Origin: an uncultured Gammaproteobacteria bacterium
Lineage (GTDB): Bacteria; Pseudomonadota; Gammaproteobacteria; Steroidobacterales; XN24
Reading direction: 5' to 3'
Assembly: GCA_947259915.1 (NCBI GenBank)
Contig: CAMYOC010000023.1
Span: 1 to 38,020, forward strand
DNA length: 38,020 nucleotides
Of the stretch, positions 33,906 to 38,020 are shown in pieces. The position numbers and the translations under genes were made by a program. The notes under the pieces are model-generated. The model did not search any database. It was given only the letters and a program-made list of their open reading frames with translations, and had not been told where the DNA came from. Position 1 is the stretch's first letter; each line of letters starts with the position of its first letter.

Positions 33906-34612
33906 AAGGCATCGACCTCGGCCTCGCTGAGATCGCGAAAATGGCCGGGGCGCAACGCCCGTTCCAGTCGGATCGGACCGTAGCCCACCCGGATCAGGCG
34001 GCTGACGGTATGGCCCCTGGCTTCCCACAGACGCCGCACTTCCCGCTTGCGCCCTTCAGCCAGGGTCACGTGATACCAGCGGTTGATGCCTTCGCCACCG
34101 CCGAACTCGATGGTCTCGAAACGCGCTGGTCCGTCTTCCAGCTCGATTCCGGCGCGCATCGCTTTGAGATCATCATCGCTGACCTCGCCCATGACCCGGA
34201 CCGCGTACTCACGCAATACGCCCGAGGACGGATGCATCAGGCCATTGGCCAGTTTGCCGTCGGTAGTAAACAGCAACAGACCGGCCGTGTTGACATCGAG
34301 CCGGCCGACCCCGATCCAGCGCGCGCCGCGCAGACGTGGCAGCTTTTCGTAGACCGTTGGCCGCCCCTCGGGATCGTCGTGGGAACAGATCTCGCCGATC
34401 GGTTTGTGATAGGCCAGGTAGCGCTGGCGGCGCTGCTCGGCGATCCGCACCGGTTTGCCGTCGACAGTGACGACTTCGCCGCCCTCCAGCGGCTGACCGA
34501 TCTCTGCTGGCTGACCGTCCACGGTCACCCGGCCGGCGCGGATCCACTCCTCGACCTGACGCCGTGAACCGATCCCGGTGTTGGCAAGGACCTTCTGGAT
34601 GCGTTCGCTCAC
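33821..34612 (-). CDS. rluB: 23S rRNA pseudouridine synthase B family
   Basis: A 263-residue enzyme that makes a pseudouridine in 23S rRNA (position 2605 in E. coli for RluB). It has an N-terminal S4 RNA-binding domain ([33 protein letters not shown]), then the RsuA/RluB catalytic domain with the nucleophilic Asp in [17 protein letters not shown], a [17 protein letters not shown] segment and [17 protein letters not shown]. The Arg/Pro-rich C-terminal tail (about the last 30 residues) is a common family extension. It starts 6 bp after the scpB stop, which fits the scpA-scpB-rluB order. RluB is favoured over RsuA and RluE by synteny. Confidence 0.92.
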   Translation of the reverse strand: MSERIQKVLANTGIGSRRQVEEWIRAGRVTVDGQPAEIGQPLEGGEVVTVDGKPVRIAEQRRQRYLAYHKPIGEICSHDDPEGRPTVYEKLPRLRGARWIGVGRLDVNTAGLLLFTTDGKLANGLMHPSSGVLREYAVRVMGEVSDDDLKAMRAGIELEDGPARFETIEFGGGEGINRWYHVTLAEGRKREVRRLWEARGHTVSRLIRVGYGPIRLERALRPGHFRDLSEAEVDALCRAGGQPPPRRQPKPRARPARVRNRRR

Positions 34613-34618
34613 CTGCGC

Positions 34619-35413
34619 TCAGCCGCCGCCGGCGCCGGAGCGATCGTGCTGTGCGTCTGCGCTATCGCCGTCTTGCTCGACCGCGATTTCTTCTTCTACC
34701 TGGGCGTCTTGCTCGACGGCCGCGTCTTCTTCGGCAGCTGCATCGACGTCGCCGGATTGATCGAGCTCGACAAGACCGATCCGGTTTTCTTCATCTTCAT
34801 CCGCGTCCGCTTCGGGACCGGACCCGGATTCCGCGTCTGCCAACGCCGGCACATCAAAGCCGAGATCGAGTTCTACATTGAGGCTGTCCAGGTCTCGCAG
34901 TTCCGCCAGAGAGGGCAGCTCCTCGAGCCGCTTGAGACCAAAGTAATCGAGGAATTCACGGGTGGTGCCGAACATCGCCGGCTTGCCCGGTACATCCCGG
35001 TGGCCGACCACCCGCACCCAACCGCGCTCCATCACCGTGCGGATGATATTGGTGCTGACGGCGACGCCGCGTACGTCTTCGATTTCCCCCCGGGTGATCG
35101 GCTGCCGATAGGCGATCAGCGCCAGGGTTTCCATCAGCGCTCGGGAGTATCGGGGTGGCCGCTCCTGCCACAGCCGCGACAACCAGTCGCTCATTTCCCC
35201 GCGCGCCTGGATGCGGAAGCCGCTGGCGACCTCGGCCAGGCGTATCCCGCGATCCTGATACTGCTCGCTCAAAGCATTGAGAGCGGCACGGATCTGAGCC
35301 CGTTCCGGGCGCGCCTCGTCGCCGAACAGGGCGAGCAGCCCATCGATACTGAGCGGCCGTCCGGCGACCATCAGTGCCGCCTCAACGATATTGCGTACGT
35401 GTTCGTCGTTCAT
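34619..35413 (-). CDS. scpB: Segregation and condensation protein B
   Basis: A 264-residue non-SMC condensin subunit that dimerises and caps the ScpA-SMC complex for chromosome organisation. The two winged-helix domains are visible: VRNIVEAALMVAGRPLSIDGLLALFG (residues 5-30), FRIQARGEMSDWLSRL, and RALMETLALIAYRQPITRGEIEDVRGVAVSTNIIRTVMERGWVRVVGHRDVPGKPAMFGTT. The C-terminal tail, about 80 residues and almost entirely Asp/Glu (DEDEENRIGLVELDQSGDVDAAAEEDAAVEQDAQVEEE), is longer than in many ScpB proteins and likely disordered. It starts 26 bp after the scpA stop. Confidence 0.93.
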   Translation of the reverse strand: MNDEHVRNIVEAALMVAGRPLSIDGLLALFGDEARPERAQIRAALNALSEQYQDRGIRLAEVASGFRIQARGEMSDWLSRLWQERPPRYSRALMETLALIAYRQPITRGEIEDVRGVAVSTNIIRTVMERGWVRVVGHRDVPGKPAMFGTTREFLDYFGLKRLEELPSLAELRDLDSLNVELDLGFDVPALADAESGSGPEADADEDEENRIGLVELDQSGDVDAAAEEDAAVEQDAQVEEEIAVEQDGDSADAQHDRSGAGGG

Positions 35414-35439
35414 CGGTCGTATTCCGGGTATTCAGCTAA

Positions 35440-36189
35440 TCAATCAGAGTCGTTGGCCGGCTCGACCTGCCCCGACTCCTCGGTGACGGCCTGCGGCTGG
35501 CCGGCATGGGCCTTGACGTGGATCGGCGCAAAGGGTTCGCTTTGCACCAGCTCCACCAGTCTTTCACGGATCAGTTCCAGCAGCGCGAGGAAGGTCACGA
35601 CCACACCGGTGCGTCCTTCCTTGGGGTCAAACAGATCAGTGAAGCGGGTGAAATCCGACGAACCCAAGCTGCTCAGCACATCGGACATCCGCTGACGCAC
35701 GGACAACGGTTCGAGCTGGATGTGGTGATGGGCGTACATTTCGGAACGGGACAAGACATCGCGGAAACTCAGCAGGAGTGCCTTTAGCGTCAGGTCGGGC
35801 AACATCTGCACGACCTTGCGCTCGCACATCTCGACGCCGACCGGGAAGATATCGCGCTCCAGGCGGGGCAGCGTATCGATGTCCTCCGCCGCCTGCTTGT
35901 AACGCTCATATTCCTGCAGTCGCCGCACCAGCTCGGCGCGCGGATCGCCCTCGTCATGTTCTTCCGAGACCGGCCGCGGCAGCAGCATGCGGGACTTGAT
36001 CTCCGCCAGCATGGCCGCCATCACCAGGTATTCGCCGGCCAGCTCAAGCTGCAGTTCGTGCATCAGCTCGATGTATTGGGTGTACTGGAGCGTGATCGGG
36101 GCGATCGGGATATGCAGGATGTCGATGTTCTGCCGCTTGATCAGATACAACAGCAGATCCAGCGGCCCTTCGAACGCCTCGAGGAACAC
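35440..36189 (-). CDS. scpA: Segregation and condensation protein A, intact core with disrupted 5' end
   Basis: The 249 residues from the in-frame GTG at 36189 hold the whole kleisin core: VFLEAFEGPLDLLLYLIKRQNIDIL, AGEYLVMAAMLAEIKSRMLLP, ERYKQAAEDIDTLPR, and the C-terminal winged helix EGRTGVVVTFLALLELIRERLVELVQ. It bridges the SMC heads. In gammaproteobacteria the protein normally begins 40-60 residues earlier; here that part lies in another frame (next entry). The GTG has only a weak, distant purine run upstream. Bacillus ScpA starts about 8 residues before FEGPLDLLL, so a product from this GTG could function. Neighbours trpS and scpB are in their usual places. Confidence 0.85.
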   Translation of the reverse strand: MFLEAFEGPLDLLLYLIKRQNIDILHIPIAPITLQYTQYIELMHELQLELAGEYLVMAAMLAEIKSRMLLPRPVSEEHDEGDPRAELVRRLQEYERYKQAAEDIDTLPRLERDIFPVGVEMCERKVVQMLPDLTLKALLLSFRDVLSRSEMYAHHHIQLEPLSVRQRMSDVLSSLGSSDFTRFTDLFDPKEGRTGVVVTFLALLELIRERLVELVQSEPFAPIHVKAHAGQPQAVTEESGQVEPANDSD

Positions 36190-36200
36190 CTCGAGCGCGG

Positions 36201-36347
36201 CTGCCCCTCGACCACCGCGAACGGCAACTGCGCCTGCAAGGGACTGGCTTCGGCAGACGGCATCTGCGCCACGATGTCGCCGGCGGCCTCCCCCTCCGGC
36301 TTATCGTGCGCAGTTGCGACCTGCGGTTCTTCGACTGGCTTGCCCAT
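36201..36347 (-). pseudogene. scpA: 5' segment of scpA in a shifted frame
   Basis: ATG 36347 directly follows the trpS stop (TAG-ATG) and encodes 49 residues ending LPFAVVEGQ, which resemble the N-terminal extension of Pseudomonas-type ScpA. After CAG (36201-36203) two extra bases precede GCG CTC GAG GTG, which restarts the core frame as ALEVFLEAFEG. The block usually found between, of the form PLTQLPxDLYIPPD, is missing. The simplest reading is a deletion of about 40 bp (3n+1). It could be a real mutation or a sequencing/assembly error. Confidence 0.7.
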
Positions 36348-37562
36348 CTAGTCCTCGAGCCCCATGGCCGCGCGTACCTGCTCCATCGTTTCACGGGCGT
36401 CATCGCGGGCCTGCTCACGACCCTCGTTAAGGATAGCGCGAACCGCTTCGTGATCGTCTTCGAAAGGCACCGCACGCTCGCGGATCGGCTTGAGCTCCTC
36501 CAGCACCGCCTCAATCACCGGTCCCTTGCAATCGATGCAGCCGATGCCGGCGGTGGTACACCCTTCCATGACCCAGTTTCGTGTGTCGTCATCCGAGTAG
36601 ATCTGATGGAAGTCCCACACCGGACACTTGCGCGGATCCCCCGGATCCGTGCGCCTTACCCGCGCCGGGTCGGTGGGCATGGTGCGGAGTTTCTTCTCCA
36701 CCACGGCCGGATCTTCACGCAGACCGATGGTATTGCCATAGGACTTTGACATTTTTTGTCCGTCCAGTCCGGGCACTTTCGGCGTCGGCGTCAGCAGAGC
36801 CTCCGGCTCGTTGAGGATGGTGCGACCGGTACCCTCGAGATACCCCATCAATCGATCCCGATCGGCGACGGTCAGGCGGGCGCTGGCCAGCGCCACACGT
36901 CGCCCGGCCTCCAGCGCCTCGGTATCACCCTGCTCCTGATAGCGGCGCCGCGCGTCAAGATAGAGTTCCTGATTGTGCTCTCCGAGCTGGCGCATGGCCC
37001 GCTTCGCCTTCTTTTCAAAGTTCTCCTCACGGCCATAGAGATGATTGAAACGCCGCGCCACCTCCCGGGTCATTTCCACGTGGGCGACCTGATCCTCGCC
37101 GACCGGCACCGCGGCGGCACCGTAGAGCAGGATGTCAGCGCTCTGCAGCAGCGGGTAGCCGAGGAAACCGTAGGTGGCGAGATCTTTCTCGCGCAGTTTC
37201 TCTTGCTGGTCCTTGTAGCTGGGCACGCGCTCCAGCCAACCCAGCGGCGTGATCATCGAAAGGAGCAGATGAAGCTCCGCGTGCTCGACTACGTCAGACT
37301 GCACGAACAAGGTTACCGACGCCGGGTTCACGCCGACTGCAAGCCAGTCGATGGTCATCTCGATGATGTTGCGCTGGATGTCGCTGGGGTCGTCATAGTG
37401 GGTAGTGAGCGCATGCCAGTCGGCGATGAAGAAGAAACACTCGTACTCGTACTGGAGACGGAGCCAGTTCTTGAGCACGCCGTGATAATGCCCCAAATGC
37501 AGACTGCCGGTCGGACGCATGCCCGACACCACGCGACTACCCGTTGTCACTAAACTAACCAA
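36348..37562 (-). CDS. trpS: Tryptophanyl-tRNA synthetase
   Basis: A 404-residue class I aminoacyl-tRNA synthetase charging tRNA-Trp. The TTG at 37562 is chosen because GGGAG (complement of 37569-37573) lies 6 nt upstream; a GTG four codons later (37550) has no ribosome site, and upstream codons run into the protease gene. Motifs: the HIGH-type GMRPTGSLHLGHYHGVL, VGEDQVAHVEMTREVARRFN for Trp/ATP binding, and KMSKS in LDGQKMSKSYGNTI. It is longer than the 334-residue E. coli enzyme because of an extra helical segment (ARRRYQEQGDTEALEAG and following, about 235-285), as seen in other gammaproteobacterial TrpS of the long type. The final codon abuts scpA. Confidence 0.94.
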   Translation of the reverse strand: MVSLVTTGSRVVSGMRPTGSLHLGHYHGVLKNWLRLQYEYECFFFIADWHALTTHYDDPSDIQRNIIEMTIDWLAVGVNPASVTLFVQSDVVEHAELHLLLSMITPLGWLERVPSYKDQQEKLREKDLATYGFLGYPLLQSADILLYGAAAVPVGEDQVAHVEMTREVARRFNHLYGREENFEKKAKRAMRQLGEHNQELYLDARRRYQEQGDTEALEAGRRVALASARLTVADRDRLMGYLEGTGRTILNEPEALLTPTPKVPGLDGQKMSKSYGNTIGLREDPAVVEKKLRTMPTDPARVRRTDPGDPRKCPVWDFHQIYSDDDTRNWVMEGCTTAGIGCIDCKGPVIEAVLEELKPIRERAVPFEDDHEAVRAILNEGREQARDDARETMEQVRAAMGLED

Positions 37563-37587
37563 GACAAACTCCCAACGACATACCGGA

Positions 37588-38020
37588 CTACATGCCGGCG
37601 AGGAAGAAAACCAGGCGCTGCGCAGCCTCGAGGAAAGGCTGCAGGATACGCCACAACACACCGGTCACCATCAGCAGGATCAGGATCGGCAGCGTATAGG
37701 GTGCGATCCGTTCCAGCTTGAGCGCCTGTTGTGTCGGCAGCAGGCCGCTGAGCACGCGACCGCCATCAAGTGGCGGCAAGGGGAACATGTTGAACACCGC
37801 CAGGATCACGTTGATCAGCACCCCGACCTGAGCCATGGCCAGGAAATAAACGGCGCTTTGCCCCTCGATGCCGAGCCCATGGACGATGCGGGCTACGATC
37901 GCCCAGCCCACTGCCATCAGGATGTTCGAGGCCGGGCCGGCCGCGGCCACCAGCACCATGTCACGCCGCGGGTTGCGCAAGCCGCGGAAATTGACCGGCA
38001 CCGGCTTGGCCCATCCAAAC
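37588..38020 (-). CDS. Site-2 protease (M50) family membrane protease, 3' part only
   Basis: The gene enters from the right edge; about 143 residues remain (visible start FGWAKPVPVNFRGLRNPRRDM). It belongs to the rhomboid-unrelated M50 zinc metalloproteases that cut within membranes. Seen are two or three hydrophobic helices (ILMAVGWAIVARIVHGLG, YFLAMAQVGVLINVILAVFN), the third-ligand motif NMFPLPPLDGGRVL with its Asp, and a C-terminal helix (YTLPILILLMVTGVLWRIL). The HEXXH motif lies outside the window. The short form preceding trpS, scpA and scpB is common in proteobacteria. Its substrate is unknown. Confidence 0.88.
   Translation of the reverse strand, partial: FGWAKPVPVNFRGLRNPRRDMVLVAAAGPASNILMAVGWAIVARIVHGLGIEGQSAVYFLAMAQVGVLINVILAVFNMFPLPPLDGGRVLSGLLPTQQALKLERIAPYTLPILILLMVTGVLWRILQPFLEAAQRLVFFLAGM

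Overview
This is a GC-rich chromosomal window that I read as gammaproteobacterial. The evidence is the gene order. The block gyrA-serC-serA-pheA-hisC-aroA-cmk-rpsA-ihfB-lapA-lapB (all on the minus strand), with mtnA behind gyrA and mtaD-ubiG-mupP running divergently towards a yciK-type gene, closely follows the order in Pseudomonas and relatives. The aminotransferase followed by tRNA-Asn, and the block site-2 protease-trpS-scpA-scpB-rluB, fit the same group. No single sequence here fixes the genus. The MtrCAB-type genes suggest a facultatively anaerobic or iron-associated lifestyle.

Layout. 1-900: end of a class I aminotransferase, then tRNA-Asn with its own promoter and terminator. 900-2258: gene-poor accessory stretch with a 75-bp inverted repeat, an orphan secreted protein and a possible 22-residue membrane peptide. 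2259-5085: propionyl-CoA synthetase and a DUF2189 membrane protein, closed by a bidirectional terminator. 5101-11636 (minus): an extracellular electron transfer locus. In transcription order it holds a small monoheme cytochrome c, a decaheme OmcA/MtrC-type lipoprotein, a decaheme DmsE/MtrA-type periplasmic cytochrome and an MtrB/PioB-type outer-membrane barrel. Together these make a complete route for electrons from periplasm to cell surface. The region before the mtrC-like gene carries an FNR-type site and a Fur-type box placed as if anaerobiosis activates and iron represses.

11734-27441 (minus): galU, comEA-like, lapB, lapA, ihfB, rpsA, cmk, aroA, hisC, pheA, serA, serC, gyrA, mtnA. This is core metabolism: serine, phenylalanine and histidine-type transamination, the shikimate end-step, methionine salvage, translation and DNA topology. 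Most of these genes overlap or nearly touch, which implies operons. 27553-33142 (plus): mtaD, ubiG, mupP, rmuC, a squalene/phytoene-synthase-like gene and a yciK-like dehydrogenase, mostly overlapping by 4-29 bp. 33114-38020 (minus): a MagIII-like DNA glycosylase, rluB, scpB, scpA (with a broken 5' end), trpS and a truncated site-2 protease.

The most unusual content is the electron-transfer locus with its apparent dual regulation and a methionine-less monoheme cytochrome beside it. Next are the scpA 5' deletion/frameshift and the long inverted repeat near 1.1 kb. The rest is ordinary housekeeping sequence.
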